Below are positions 23,187-32,339 of a stretch of 57,163 bases of DNA, in pieces. The notes under the pieces were generated by a model that did not search any database, was not told the origin of the DNA, and was given only the letters and a program-made list of their open reading frames with translations. Positions within the stretch are counted from its first letter, which is position 1. Each line of letters starts with the position of its first letter. The stretch comes from Planctomycetota bacterium (GTDB lineage Bacteria > Planctomycetota > Planctomycetia > Gemmatales > Gemmataceae), in NCBI GenBank assembly GCA_016873225.1, contig VGXS01000026.1, positions 1 through 57,163 of the forward strand, given 5' to 3'. The position numbers and the translations under genes were made by a program.

Positions 23187-25061
23187 TCATGCCACGGAAA
23201 GTCCTTCGAGCAAGGTCGGTAAATCGATGATCCACGCGCCACCTTCGGCAAGCAACACGGCGAGCCGGGCTGGATCATCGAGCCCGCAAATCGCCATGGG
23301 TTGGCTCGACATCTCCAAGGCGGAACATGGGTTTCCGCCGGCGGAATCCCAGACGCGAAGGTTTCTGTCGTCTCCGCACGCCACGGTCCAATTCCCGCAA
23401 ATAGCAACAACCCTCTGGTTTTCAGCTCCCTCGTAACAGCCTGAAATCCGTCCCTCGGTATTGGCCGTCAGGAGCCTGCCATCCGTTGAGATCAGGGCGA
23501 GTTCCTTTCCGTTTGGCTTCCAGGCGATCCGCCAAGCCCCGATTGGAATCCGACATGCCAATGATCCCGATGACGGGTCAACCAGCACAAGATGCCCGGC
23601 GCGTGTGCCAAGGTCCACGCAAGCCATGGCCAGCCACCTGCCATCAGGCGAGAACGCCAAATGCTGAACGGATGAGCCCATGAGCGGGTCGGAGATAATC
23701 AAATGGGGTGTTCCATCAGGGATTTTCCTGATCCACACCTCCGGGGCAAACGGCGACGCAAGGGCCGCCCAGCCTGCCATTGAATGAATGGCCATACAAC
23801 TTGCGGGCTCCGCCAGGCCCTGAAAAGTCTCCACACGGTTTGCCCCGAAGCCATCCGGTCGCAACCTGAACAACGCGGCCGCGCCATCTCCGCCATTGAA
23901 GGACTCATGGGCAAGAAGCCAATGGCCATCCATGGCGGCGGCACCGAACTTGTGGCCCGTGGACCCGTCTACTTCAAAGGCCTTTGGGACTGACGCGCTT
24001 TCCTTCAAGTCCCAGGAGATGAACTTTCCGTGGCATCCCAGCGCCAGCAACCGATGGCCCGACATCCCGAAGATCATAGATTTAACAATCAAAGGATCCG
24101 AATAATTGTATTTTCTGAAATCGAATCTGTCTCCATTGTGGACGAACATGACATGGCTTCTGTCCATTCCCATGGCCATGGTGCCGTCTGGCGCAAACGC
24201 GATGTTTCGAACTTCCGCCGGAAGGCCCATGGGTTTTCCCAGACACCTCATGGTTCGAAGGCACCATGTCCGCCATTGAAGGCTGGAATCCACGGTCGAT
24301 ACCGATCTGCAACCCGGTTCAATGGCCATGGCCGTCACAGGCCCGGAATGGTCGTTGAGAAGCATGCGGGGCTTTCGTGAGGCGACATCCCAGATCCGCA
24401 CGGTGCCATCCCAAGAGGCACTGAGAAGTTCTCCAGTCAGGGCATTCCATTCAAGTCCGATAATTCGGCCTTTGTGTCCTTTTAGCTCAATCGAACCGTC
24501 AGGCTGATCCAGAATGGCACGGACATGAATCACACATCCTTCATCGGCAAAGGCCAATTGTCTCCCATCGGGGGAAAACGCCAACACGCTGACTGACGGC
24601 CCCAACCGTTGCGCTCCCGATATTATTTTTCCCGAGGCTATATCCCACAAAGTCAGGTCACCGTTGTCATGACCTGCCGCCAACTGCCGGGCTTCGCTAT
24701 CGATGGCAAGTGCCGTTACCCAATCAGGCGCGTTTGATATCCATTCGATCGATCCATCGGCAGCATTCCATCGGGCCAGTTCCTCTCCGGATGCGCCGAT
24801 AACAAAAGACCCATCCTTGGCAATGCACCAAGCTGAAGCCGAATCGTCCAATTCCAATCTGGACTTGGATTTCCAGGCGCCGTCTCCCTGAAGATGCCAT
24901 TCGGACAAGAAACCGTCGCTTTCCAGCGCCAGCAACCTGTCAGAATTCGGAAGGCGGATGGCAGCCAATTCTCCGGCAACAGGCAAGGCAAGGCCCGGAA
25001 GCAGCTTGCGTTGCACGGGGGCCAAGTCACCTGGTTCAGATTCGGTGGTTTCTTGACGCAC
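23187..25061 (-). CDS. WD40 beta-propeller protein
   Basis: A protein of about 624 residues built of WD40-type repeats with no signal peptide at the chosen start. Recurring units include LAAGHDNGDLTLWDIASGK, LSASWDGTVRIWDVASRKP, SVLAFSPDGRQLAFADEG, LAFSPDGRWLAMA and WTVACGDDRNLRVWDSAGG. I count at least ten blade-like units, which would make one or two propellers. The start is uncertain: a GTG (VRQETTESEPG) is chosen because the ATG at 25184 overlaps thiL and lacks a ribosome site. It heads a two-gene operon with the kinase. WD40-kinase pairs are common in planctomycetes; a protein-interaction platform is the likely role. Confidence 0.83.
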   Translation of the reverse strand: MRQETTESEPGDLAPVQRKLLPGLALPVAGELAAIRLPNSDRLLALESDGFLSEWHLQGDGAWKSKSRLELDDSASAWCIAKDGSFVIGASGEELARWNAADGSIEWISNAPDWVTALAIDSEARQLAAGHDNGDLTLWDIASGKIISGAQRLGPSVSVLAFSPDGRQLAFADEGCVIHVRAILDQPDGSIELKGHKGRIIGLEWNALTGELLSASWDGTVRIWDVASRKPRMLLNDHSGPVTAMAIEPGCRSVSTVDSSLQWRTWCLRTMRCLGKPMGLPAEVRNIAFAPDGTMAMGMDRSHVMFVHNGDRFDFRKYNYSDPLIVKSMIFGMSGHRLLALGCHGKFISWDLKESASVPKAFEVDGSTGHKFGAAAMDGHWLLAHESFNGGDGAAALFRLRPDGFGANRVETFQGLAEPASCMAIHSMAGWAALASPFAPEVWIRKIPDGTPHLIISDPLMGSSVQHLAFSPDGRWLAMACVDLGTRAGHLVLVDPSSGSLACRIPIGAWRIAWKPNGKELALISTDGRLLTANTEGRISGCYEGAENQRVVAICGNWTVACGDDRNLRVWDSAGGNPCSALEMSSQPMAICGLDDPARLAVLLAEGGAWIIDLPTLLEGLSVA

Positions 25062-25106
25062 GATTCCATCCCTTGCGCGATCACCACGGAAAGGCAACGC
25101 CCTAAA

Positions 25107-25163
25107 TATAATTGACTCGAGCCAAAAAACTTCGGTGAATCGCTTAATTTTCACAAGAGTCAA
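25107..25163. promoter_or_regulatory. Divergent promoter region with inverted TTGACT boxes
   Basis: Between the divergent WD40 and thiL starts lie TTGACTC (25112-25118) on the plus strand and the same word on the minus strand (25163-25157), a 7-bp inverted repeat 38 bases apart. Both match the sigma-70 -35 box in five of six bases. Good -10 boxes at 17 bases are not seen; a perfect TATAAT on the plus strand at 25107-25112 has no -35. The promoter assignment is therefore tentative. Confidence 0.3.
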
Positions 25164-25177
25164 AACAAGGAACCACC

Positions 25178-26143
25178 ATGACATCCGGCCATTTGAATGG
25201 CGAACTGGCTATTGTCGGTTGGCTGGAACAGGCCATCGGCAAACTCCCAAGCCCATGGATTTTGGGACCGGGGGATGATGCCGCCATTTTACGGCAAGAA
25301 CCAGGGCATGACCTGGTTTTCACCACCGACATGGTTTTGGAAAACGAATGCTTCAGGCTGGGTGAAGCAGGCCCGGCGTTGGTTGGCCGCAAGGCTCTGG
25401 CCGTGAACCTAAGTGATTTGGCGGCCATGGGCGCCAAACCCGTCGGTTGCTTGGTAAGCCTCGCCCTACCCAAGGATGAGGGGCCGGGGCTGGCAGAGGA
25501 ATTGATGAAAGCGATCTTGAGCTTGGCCGGGCAATTCAATTGTCCGGTTGCCGGTGGTGACACGAACACCTGGCGTGGCCCGCTAGCTGTGTCTGTCACG
25601 GCGATTGGAAAAATTCCAGCCGGGAAAGCCGTGCGTAGGCATGGCGCCAGCCCGGGCGACTTATTGTTCGTGACCGGCCCGCTCGGTGGAAGCATCCTGG
25701 GCCACCACCTCAACTTTATGCCCAGGCTGGATTTGGGGGCCATCATCCGCGAAAGCCATGCCTCCGCCATGATTGACATCAGCGATGGACTCTCGCTCGA
25801 TCTTTGGCGCCTTTGCAAAGCATCTCGATGCGGCGCGATGATTCATGCCGAACGAATACCGATTTCCCAGGACGCCCATCGAGAATCGGAGCTTCACGCG
25901 GCCGGTCTCAGGCCTTCGACACCACTAATGCACGCGTTGAATGATGGCGAGGATTTCGAACTTCTGTTCGCCTTGCCTCAAGAAAATCTTGCTGGGTTGA
26001 TGTCGACTTGGCCCGCTTCAAGCCCCAAGCCGGCCATCATCGGACGCTGCACCAACGAACAAACGATGCTAATCGAATACCCCCATGGATTGATTGAACC
26101 ATTGGAACCTCATGGGTGGGTGCACCAATTCGGCCAAAAGTAG
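25178..26143 (+). CDS. thiL: Thiamine-monophosphate kinase
   Basis: A 321-residue enzyme that phosphorylates thiamine monophosphate to thiamine diphosphate, the last step of cofactor synthesis. ThiL landmarks: LGPGDDAAIL near residue 28 (metal and ATP), TTDMVLENECF, GRKALAVNLSDLAAMGAKPVG, PVAGGDTNTW and MIDISDGLSLDLWRL, DGEDFELLFALP. The usual length is about 320. AAGGA is seven bases before the ATG. No other thi gene and no TPP riboswitch is next to it, so thiamine synthesis genes must be elsewhere. It is followed 88 bases later by the PQQ-propeller gene. Confidence 0.95.
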   Translation: MTSGHLNGELAIVGWLEQAIGKLPSPWILGPGDDAAILRQEPGHDLVFTTDMVLENECFRLGEAGPALVGRKALAVNLSDLAAMGAKPVGCLVSLALPKDEGPGLAEELMKAILSLAGQFNCPVAGGDTNTWRGPLAVSVTAIGKIPAGKAVRRHGASPGDLLFVTGPLGGSILGHHLNFMPRLDLGAIIRESHASAMIDISDGLSLDLWRLCKASRCGAMIHAERIPISQDAHRESELHAAGLRPSTPLMHALNDGEDFELLFALPQENLAGLMSTWPASSPKPAIIGRCTNEQTMLIEYPHGLIEPLEPHGWVHQFGQK

Positions 26144-26231
26144 CGGCATTCGTGACGCAACCGGACATGCACTTGCACGCTGGTTCCGATTGGCGGACGA
26201 TGAGGTGCATTGCTGAGGGAGATCAAGAAAA

Positions 26232-27467
26232 ATGAATGTGATGAATCTAATTGTTGCCTTGGCGTTGTGCCTTCCCGGGGCGGAAAATTGGCCCGGTTGG
26301 AGAGGGCCACGAGGTGACGGAAGTTCCACGGAGACCGGGATTCCCGTTACATGGTCGTCGACCGACAATATCGCCTGGAAATCCCCACTGAATATCAAGG
26401 GTCATTCCTCACCCATCATTTGGGGTGAGAAAATTATCGTCACTGGCTGTGATGAGAAAACACAGGAAAGAGTCGTTGAATGCTACGACCTGAAATCAGG
26501 GAAACAGGTTTGGAGGCAAATCTGCCTGGTCGCTGATCTCGAAAAAAAACATCCTGAAAACAGCTTCGCCAGCGCCACTCCAACCACGGATGGCGAAAGG
26601 ATTTTCGCAAGCTTCATGGCTTTCCCCCAAGTTCACCTTTTCTGTTATTCGACCACTGGAGAACTGTTGTGGCGAGCCAATCCAGGGCAACTCCTCTCCA
26701 GGCACGGCTTCTGCTCATCACCCATGCTTTTTGAAGACATCGTGGTTCTCAATTGCGATCAGGACAGTGATGGATACATTGTCGCCTTCGAAAAGAAAAA
26801 CGGAAAGGAACGCTGGCGAGTCAAAAGGCCAAACAGGACAAGGTCGTACTGCACCCCGTTTTTCTTCCCCGACCCCGATCGGCCAGGAAAAACCCAAATG
26901 GTGCTTTCGGGAAGCAAGTGCGTAACCGGATACGATGCGGCAAGCGGCGAACTTCTTTGGATGCACAACGGCCCCACGGAGCAATATGTCGCCAGCCTGG
27001 TGCGGGGAAAGGATGGAATCCTTTTCCTTTCCACAGGTTTTCCCGAATACCATTTGATGGGCTTGAGGTCATCGGGCCAAGAAAGGGTGGTCTGGCATAT
27101 CCCGCACAAGGAAAATGGTCCCAAGGGCGCCGCATATGTGCCCTCTCCAATCGCATACCGCGACTGGTTTTATGTGGTCTCCGATGTTGGATATCTGGGT
27201 TGCGTCGAGGCGACCACCGGCAAACGCCTATGGCTGGAAAAACTTGGCCGGCACAACCATGCGTCACCCGTCTTGGTTGAGGACAGGATCTACATTACCG
27301 ACGATTCCGGAATTACTTGGGTCATGAAGGCGGGACCCAAATTTGAGGTTCTCGCCAAGAACGAGTTGAAGGAGGAAGTTTACGCCTCCCCGGCTGTTTC
27401 ACAAGGCAGGATGATTCTTCGCTCTCGGGATCATCTCTGGTGCGTCGCCGAAACAAAAACCCGCTAG
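26232..27467 (+). CDS. Secreted PQQ-type beta-propeller repeat protein
   Basis: A 411-residue protein with a signal peptide (MNLIVALALCLPGAEN) and at least five beta-propeller repeats of PQQ-enzyme/BamB type. The opening NWPGWRGPRGDGSSTETG-x-P-x-x-W is the very typical start of planctomycete PQQ-like proteins. Repeat landmarks are YDLKSGKQVWRQI, STTGELLWRANPG, FEKKNGKERWRVK, DAASGELLWMHNG and EATTGKRLWLEKLG. No dehydrogenase catalytic residues are evident, so it is likely a binding or assembly protein in the periplasm. GAGGGAG is eight bases before the ATG. The next gene, an ABC-F ATPase, begins 90 bases after the stop. Confidence 0.88.
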   Translation: MNVMNLIVALALCLPGAENWPGWRGPRGDGSSTETGIPVTWSSTDNIAWKSPLNIKGHSSPIIWGEKIIVTGCDEKTQERVVECYDLKSGKQVWRQICLVADLEKKHPENSFASATPTTDGERIFASFMAFPQVHLFCYSTTGELLWRANPGQLLSRHGFCSSPMLFEDIVVLNCDQDSDGYIVAFEKKNGKERWRVKRPNRTRSYCTPFFFPDPDRPGKTQMVLSGSKCVTGYDAASGELLWMHNGPTEQYVASLVRGKDGILFLSTGFPEYHLMGLRSSGQERVVWHIPHKENGPKGAAYVPSPIAYRDWFYVVSDVGYLGCVEATTGKRLWLEKLGRHNHASPVLVEDRIYITDDSGITWVMKAGPKFEVLAKNELKEEVYASPAVSQGRMILRSRDHLWCVAETKTR

Positions 27468-27557
27468 TTTTTGGATTTCTCCGAGTTCATACCAAAACTC
27501 ATTCATCAAGGCTGGGCATGGTCTCAATGGCCTTGCACCGGCACATGCAGGAGTGCC

Positions 27558-29339
27558 ATGCCCATGGCCGTTCTCATTCAGATTGCCAACGCCAGCAAAC
27601 GGTACGGCGAACAAGTTCTCCTGGATGGCGCGAGCGCCATCATCAGTGAAAATGTCAAGGTGGGCTTCGTGGGGAGAAACGGCGCGGGCAAAAGCACGCT
27701 CCTTCGCATCATCCTGGGAGAGGAGGAACTGGACGGCGGAGAGGTCATCAAGAGTTCCAACCTGCGGGTTGGATACCTTCGCCAGCACGACCCATTCCAA
27801 CCGGGGGAAAGCGCGCTTGAGTTCCTCATGCGGGACAGCGGCCAACCCGATTGGAAATGCGGTGAGGTCGCCGGGCAGTTCGAACTCAAGGGCGATTACC
27901 TGAACGGGCCGATTTCTCGCCTTTCCGGAGGATGGCAAACGAGGGTCAAGCTGGCGGCCCTCCTGCTTCATGAGCCCAATCTCCTTCTGCTTGACGAACC
28001 AACCAACTTCCTCGACTTGCGTACGCAAATCCTTTTGGAGCATTTCCTCACGGAATTTCGCGCCGCCTGCCTCATTGTCAGCCATGACAGGGCTTTTCTT
28101 GGTGCAACCTGCGCCCACACCCTCGATCTGAACCGTGGAAAGCTGACCTCCTATCCAGGCAAGATCGACGCTTACCTCGCGTTTCAGGAGGAGAAAATCG
28201 CGCATGATGAGCGATCGAATGCCGCGATCATGGCCAAACGCCGACATCTCGAGGATTTCATCGCGCGAAACAAGGCTCGGGCAAGCACCGCCAAGCTGGC
28301 GCAATCCAAGAGCAAACAGCTTGAAAAGCTGGAACTCACGGAAATTGAAAGCGATCTTCCCACGGCGAACATTCGGGCGCCCAAGATCGAACCCCGGAAA
28401 GGGCCGGCGCTCCGTTGCCGGAATCTTTCCATCGGTTATCCCGAAAGGCTGATCGCCTCCCAGATAGGCTTGGAAATCGACCACGGATCACGGGCGGCGA
28501 TCGTTGGCGACAACGGGCAGGGCAAGACCACGCTGCTGAGAACGCTTGTCGAATCGCTCCAGCCTTTGGAAGGGGAGGCCAAGTGGGGATTCGGCTGCAA
28601 GCTCGGAGTTTACGCCCAGCATGTCTACACGAGCCTGCCGGAAAACCAAACGGTTCTCGGCTACCTTCAAGCCCATGCCTCAAGGGGAAAAAAAGACCAG
28701 GAAATCCTTGATGTCGCCGGGGCGTTTCTCTTCCGAGGGTCTGCGGTTCGCAAGCCCGTTTCAGTGCTTTCGGGAGGCGAGAGGGCGCGTCTGTGCATGG
28801 CGACACTTCTGCTGGGTGAATGCAACATCCTCGTGCTTGACGAACCTGGCAACCACTTGGATGTCGACACGGTGGAGGCGCTAGCAGAAGCCTTGGTCGA
28901 GTACGAGGGAACCGTGATCTTCACGAGCCATGACCGTCACTTCACCAGAAGGGTGGCCACATGCATCGTCGAGGTGCGTGACGGGCGCGCGATCAACCAC
29001 AGCGGAAGCTACGATGCCTACCTTGAAAAGGTGAATGCCGAAATCGAGGCTGGAGAGCGGGAAAGGGCCAGCGAACGGTCGAAAACCTCTCCCAGAACCA
29101 CGGCGATAGCCACTAGCAGCCGGGTTGAAACCGACCCCAGAAAAGAACTGAAGAACCTCGAGCGCGCCATCGCCCAACTTGACCAGCGGAAAAAGGAACT
29201 CACGGCCCTCTGCGCCACTGAGAAGGATCAAGAAGCGCAACTTTCCCATCAGATTGAACTGGAGGAGATCGCCGCGAAAATCAATGCCGCGGAAAATCGC
29301 TGGAGCCAGTTGTTCGCCGAATTGGAAGGCTACGCCTAG
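27558..29339 (+). CDS. ABC-F family ATPase (translation factor type)
   Basis: A soluble protein of about 593 residues with two fused ATPase domains and no membrane part, the ABC-F (Uup/YheS-like) arrangement that acts on ribosomes. First domain: Walker A GRNGAGKSTLLRI, signature LSGGWQTRVKLA, Walker B LLLDEPTNFLDL. Second: Walker A GDNGQGKTTLLR, signature LSGGERARLCMA, Walker B LVLDEPGNHLDV. The Thr of DEPTNHLD is Gly in the second copy. A P-site-type linker with charged helices (about residues 215-275) and a coiled-coil C-terminus rich in Glu/Lys (LERAIAQLDQRKKELTAL) match the class. Two ATGs (MPMAVLIQ) are possible. The end overlaps the comM stop by four bases. Confidence 0.92.
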   Translation: MPMAVLIQIANASKRYGEQVLLDGASAIISENVKVGFVGRNGAGKSTLLRIILGEEELDGGEVIKSSNLRVGYLRQHDPFQPGESALEFLMRDSGQPDWKCGEVAGQFELKGDYLNGPISRLSGGWQTRVKLAALLLHEPNLLLLDEPTNFLDLRTQILLEHFLTEFRAACLIVSHDRAFLGATCAHTLDLNRGKLTSYPGKIDAYLAFQEEKIAHDERSNAAIMAKRRHLEDFIARNKARASTAKLAQSKSKQLEKLELTEIESDLPTANIRAPKIEPRKGPALRCRNLSIGYPERLIASQIGLEIDHGSRAAIVGDNGQGKTTLLRTLVESLQPLEGEAKWGFGCKLGVYAQHVYTSLPENQTVLGYLQAHASRGKKDQEILDVAGAFLFRGSAVRKPVSVLSGGERARLCMATLLLGECNILVLDEPGNHLDVDTVEALAEALVEYEGTVIFTSHDRHFTRRVATCIVEVRDGRAINHSGSYDAYLEKVNAEIEAGERERASERSKTSPRTTAIATSSRVETDPRKELKNLERAIAQLDQRKKELTALCATEKDQEAQLSHQIELEEIAAKINAAENRWSQLFAELEGYA

Positions 29340-30874
29340 CCTTTTCGCCACAATTTTCGATCAAGCGTGCGATAGCTGATGGCCTCGGCCAGATGGGCGG
29401 CAAGGATTCCCTGGGTTCCGTCAATATCGGCGATGGTTCTCGCAACCCTGAGGATACGGTCGTGGGCGCGGGCCGAAAGCCCCAACTCCGTCATCGCCAT
29501 CTCCATCATTTTCCTGCCCTCGGGATTCAGGAATGCATGCTTCCTCAACAGCCTCCCGTTCATCCGCCCGTTGACGATCGCCCCGTCGCTTCCAAAGCGG
29601 TCGGCTTGGGCCTTCCGGGCGCTCATCACCTGTTCGCGCATCACCTCGCTTGAGGATCCCTCGGACTTTCCTGAAAGCTCCTGAAACGGAACAGCGATCA
29701 CCTCGAGGTGAAGGTCGATTCGGTCGAGCAGCGGTCCCGAAATCCTTCCCATGTATTTCTCAATTTGAATCGGAGAACACTTGCAGGCATGGCGTGAATC
29801 ACCCAGGTATCCGCACGGGCAAGGATTCATGGACGCCACAAGAACGAATTGGGCGGGAAAGGTCGTGGAACGGAGGGCTCGGGAAATCGTCACCCTTCCC
29901 TCTTCCAGTGGCTGCCGCAACACCTCAAGGCTACGCCTGTTAAACTCCGGCAATTCATCGAGAAAAAGAATGCCATGGTGGGCCAGGCTGATTTCACCCG
30001 GTGCCGGAGGATTCCCCCCGCCCACCATGCCAGCGTCGGAAATCGTGTGGTGAGGCGAACGGAAGGGGCGCACGGTAAGAAGCGACTGGTCGGCCGGAAG
30101 CCTTCCCGTGGCACTGTAAACCCTTGTTGTTTCAAGGCTTTCATCCATTCCCAACGATGGCAGGATTGTCGCCAGTCTCTGGGCCAGCATGGTTTTGCCG
30201 GTTCCCGGGGGGCCGATCATCAGGATGTTGTGCCCTCCCGCCGCGGCAACCACCAAGGCCCTCTTGGCATATTCCTGGCCCCGGACATCCGCGAAGTCGA
30301 TCGGGTAGCGGTTCATCTCCGCCACTGGCGCCACGATGGAACGCTCCGATGCCTGGATTGTCGAAACGCCCGTCAGGTGGGCCACCGCTTCCCCCAAGCC
30401 GCCAACTCCCACCACGCCGAGACCATCCACCACGGCGGCCTCCCGGGCATTCTCTCTTGGCACCACAAGGCAGCGTACCCCGCGGGCGTGCGCCGCCATG
30501 GCAATGGACAACATCCCCTTCACCGGCCTGACACTTCCATCAAGAGCGAGTTCGCCGACAAAGGCATGGCCTTCAATGGCTTGCGAATCCAGTTGCCCGG
30601 TCGCCACAAGAAGCCCAAGCGAAATGGGCAGGTCAAACGCCCCGGCTTCCTTGCGCGTGTCCGCCGGGGCCAGATTGATCACCGTTCGCCCGCGGGGCCG
30701 CTGAAAGCCCAAATTGGCCAGCGCCCTCTCGATCCTGTGGACGCTTTCCTTCACGGCTTGCTCGGGCAGACCCACAAGAACGGTCTTTGGCAATCCACCC
30801 GCGCAATCAACCTCAACATCCACCCCAAAGGCGTCGATTCCCTGCAAACCGAAAGAAAGCAAACGCGCCAGCAT
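29336..30874 (-). CDS. comM: YifB/ComM family Mg-chelatase-like AAA+ ATPase
   Basis: A 512-residue ATPase of the ComM/YifB family; ComM drives branch migration during natural transformation. Residues 1-170 form the Lon-like fold (VDVEVDCAGGLPKTVLVGLPEQAVKESVHRIERAL, read in parts; AFVGELALDGSVRPVKG). The AAA+ domain has Walker A GPPGTGKTMLAQRL, ILFLDELPEFNRRSLEVLRQPLEEG in parts, and the FVLVASMNPCPCGYLGD stretch, with cysteines CPCGYLGDSRHACKCS typical of the family. The ATG three codons in from a TTG is chosen because GAGG lies seven bases before it. A perfect 14-bp palindrome is in its leader. It follows the response regulator gene on the minus strand. Confidence 0.92.
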   Translation of the reverse strand: MLARLLSFGLQGIDAFGVDVEVDCAGGLPKTVLVGLPEQAVKESVHRIERALANLGFQRPRGRTVINLAPADTRKEAGAFDLPISLGLLVATGQLDSQAIEGHAFVGELALDGSVRPVKGMLSIAMAAHARGVRCLVVPRENAREAAVVDGLGVVGVGGLGEAVAHLTGVSTIQASERSIVAPVAEMNRYPIDFADVRGQEYAKRALVVAAAGGHNILMIGPPGTGKTMLAQRLATILPSLGMDESLETTRVYSATGRLPADQSLLTVRPFRSPHHTISDAGMVGGGNPPAPGEISLAHHGILFLDELPEFNRRSLEVLRQPLEEGRVTISRALRSTTFPAQFVLVASMNPCPCGYLGDSRHACKCSPIQIEKYMGRISGPLLDRIDLHLEVIAVPFQELSGKSEGSSSEVMREQVMSARKAQADRFGSDGAIVNGRMNGRLLRKHAFLNPEGRKMMEMAMTELGLSARAHDRILRVARTIADIDGTQGILAAHLAEAISYRTLDRKLWRKG

Positions 30875-30889
30875 CGCCAAGCCTCACAT

Positions 30890-30903
30890 CTGGTGTACAC
30901 CAG
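30890..30903. promoter_or_regulatory. Perfect 14-bp palindrome upstream of comM
   Basis: CTGGTGTACACCAG reads the same on both strands and sits 16 bases before the comM start, just upstream of its ribosome site. Uninterrupted 14-bp symmetry is typical of a homodimeric repressor operator. The 10-mer ATCTGGTGTA that starts it recurs (as its complement, TACACCAGAT, 12883-12892) upstream of the squalene-cyclase-like gene. Confidence 0.45.
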
Positions 30904-30945
30904 TTTAGTGGATTGTTGGCAATCGTCATCGGGAATTTATTTTGT

Positions 30946-31362
30946 TCAGGTGTTGCTGCTCGGCGTACCACCTTGGGTGGATGAATCATCCAGGTCATTC
31001 GCAAACGCCTTTTCAACCGCTTCCAACAGCCTCTCCGTCGGAAATGGCTTTCGAATGTAATCCACGACACCGAGCAGTTCAGCGTAGGCCTTGTGGCGAC
31101 TGCCCTCGTTGGCGGTGATCATGATGAATGGCGGTGCGTCAGACCTCTCCTTGTAATGCTCCAGTACGGGATATCCGCCCATCCGTGGCATCATCATGTC
31201 CAAGATCACGAGGTCGGGCCGAACACGATCAACAACTTCGCGGGCCTGTCGGCCATCGCGGGCCTGAAGTACCTTGTAGCCTTGCCTCTCAAGAATCAGC
31301 TTCAAGCCATCGCTGAGTTCAGCGTCGTCATCCACCACCAGAATGGTTCGCTGCTGGCTCAT
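30946..31362 (-). CDS. Single-domain response regulator
   Basis: A 138-residue receiver protein. MSQQRTILVVDDDAELSDGL gives the acidic pocket, PDLVILDMMMPRMGG holds the phospho-Asp, FIMITANEG the Thr position, and VDYIRKPFPTERLLEAVEKAF the Lys and the last helix. A short Ser/Thr/Gly tail follows, without an output domain. The ATG is preceded only by AAGG directly against it, so the start is moderately certain. It is transcribed before comM on the minus strand, 71 bases away, and divergent from the metallo-hydrolase. No kinase is adjacent. Confidence 0.88.
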   Translation of the reverse strand: MSQQRTILVVDDDAELSDGLKLILERQGYKVLQARDGRQAREVVDRVRPDLVILDMMMPRMGGYPVLEHYKERSDAPPFIMITANEGSRHKAYAELLGVVDYIRKPFPTERLLEAVEKAFANDLDDSSTQGGTPSSNT

Positions 31363-31504
31363 CCTTGGGGTCCATCCATGGCGGATTGGGTCATTCCTTG
31401 GTTGGGTTTGACCCGTCTTGGCGGGATTTGAGTACATTATCAGCACACTTGGCATGGAACAAGCAGGGGTGCGGCTTCAAAACCCGCCGGAATGGATTTC
31501 CTTG

Positions 31505-32323
31505 ATGCCGATATTTCAAAGCTTGGCGAGCGGTAGCAGTGCCAATTGTGGCATTCTGTCCGATGGATCGGACGGAATTCTGCTGGATTTGGGCATGACA
31601 CCCAAAAGGCTTGCCGAAAGATTGGGCGAGCTTGGCATTTCGGCGGAGGGGATCCGCTGCGCGGTTCTCACTCACACGCACTCCGACCACTGGAAGGAAA
31701 CCACCCTTTCGTGGATGGCCTCGAAAGGCATCAGGCTCTGGTGCCACGAATCCCATGCGGCGCACCTGCGGCTTCACGCCCGCGCCTTCCAGCGGTTGAT
31801 GGAGTCAAATCTCATCAGCCACTTCCAACATGATTACCCATTCAGGCCGGGCCATGGATGGGATTTTTATCCCATCCACCTCAGCCACGACTGCGTCCCA
31901 ACCTTCGGATTCCGTTGCGAGCATCATGCGGGTTCCATGGCTTATCTCGCCGACCTCGGGACATCGGATGACCTCCCATGGCAACAACTGGGGGATCTCC
32001 AGGCGCTCGCCATTGAATCCAACCACGATCCCGAGATGCTCGAGCGAAGCAGCAGGCCGGTTCAGGTCATCAACAGGATCCGATCCGACCAAGGCCATCT
32101 CTCAAACCGGCAGTGCGCCGACGCGGCAAGCCGCGTCTCGAGGATCTCCGGCGGAAAACTGGCGAGCGTGCTGCTTCTGCACCTGAGCCGGGATTGCAAC
32201 ACCCACCAGTTGGCCCTTGACTCGACTAGGAAACACCTCGCTTCGCAGATCAGTCCCGAAGCGGTCTCGGTGGCACCCCAGGACCGCGCCAGCATTCCGA
32301 TCAGGTTCGGAAAGGCAGCATGA
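31505..32323 (+). CDS. MBL-fold metallo-hydrolase, WalJ/YycJ-like
   Basis: A 272-residue beta-lactamase-fold hydrolase. MPIFQSLASGSSANCG is the typical N-terminus of the WalJ (YycJ/VicX) branch, which hydrolyses DNA ends and is linked to the WalRK cell-wall regulators. The zinc site is AVLTHTHSDHWK (HxHxDH), with IHLSHDCVPTFGF, YLADLG and LAIESNHDPEMLE; and GHLSNRQCADAASR gives the last His-containing motif. No walRK homologue is next to it here, though a single-domain response regulator is divergent. It is followed 16 bases later by a 60-residue gene. Confidence 0.88.
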   Translation: MPIFQSLASGSSANCGILSDGSDGILLDLGMTPKRLAERLGELGISAEGIRCAVLTHTHSDHWKETTLSWMASKGIRLWCHESHAAHLRLHARAFQRLMESNLISHFQHDYPFRPGHGWDFYPIHLSHDCVPTFGFRCEHHAGSMAYLADLGTSDDLPWQQLGDLQALAIESNHDPEMLERSSRPVQVINRIRSDQGHLSNRQCADAASRVSRISGGKLASVLLLHLSRDCNTHQLALDSTRKHLASQISPEAVSVAPQDRASIPIRFGKAA

Positions 32324-32339
32324 GAGACAGGACCCGGCC

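Noticed and set aside
27399..28484. Long open frame (361 codons) on the minus strand opposite the ABC-F gene
   Set aside because: It is antisense to a gene with complete Walker A/B and signature motifs, and its translation has no recognisable motif. High GC at codon position 3 makes such shadow frames common.
29849..31060. 403-codon open frame on the plus strand opposite comM
   Set aside because: The translation is rich in His/Arg/Gln/Gly without structure, and the opposite strand encodes a clear YifB/ComM protein.
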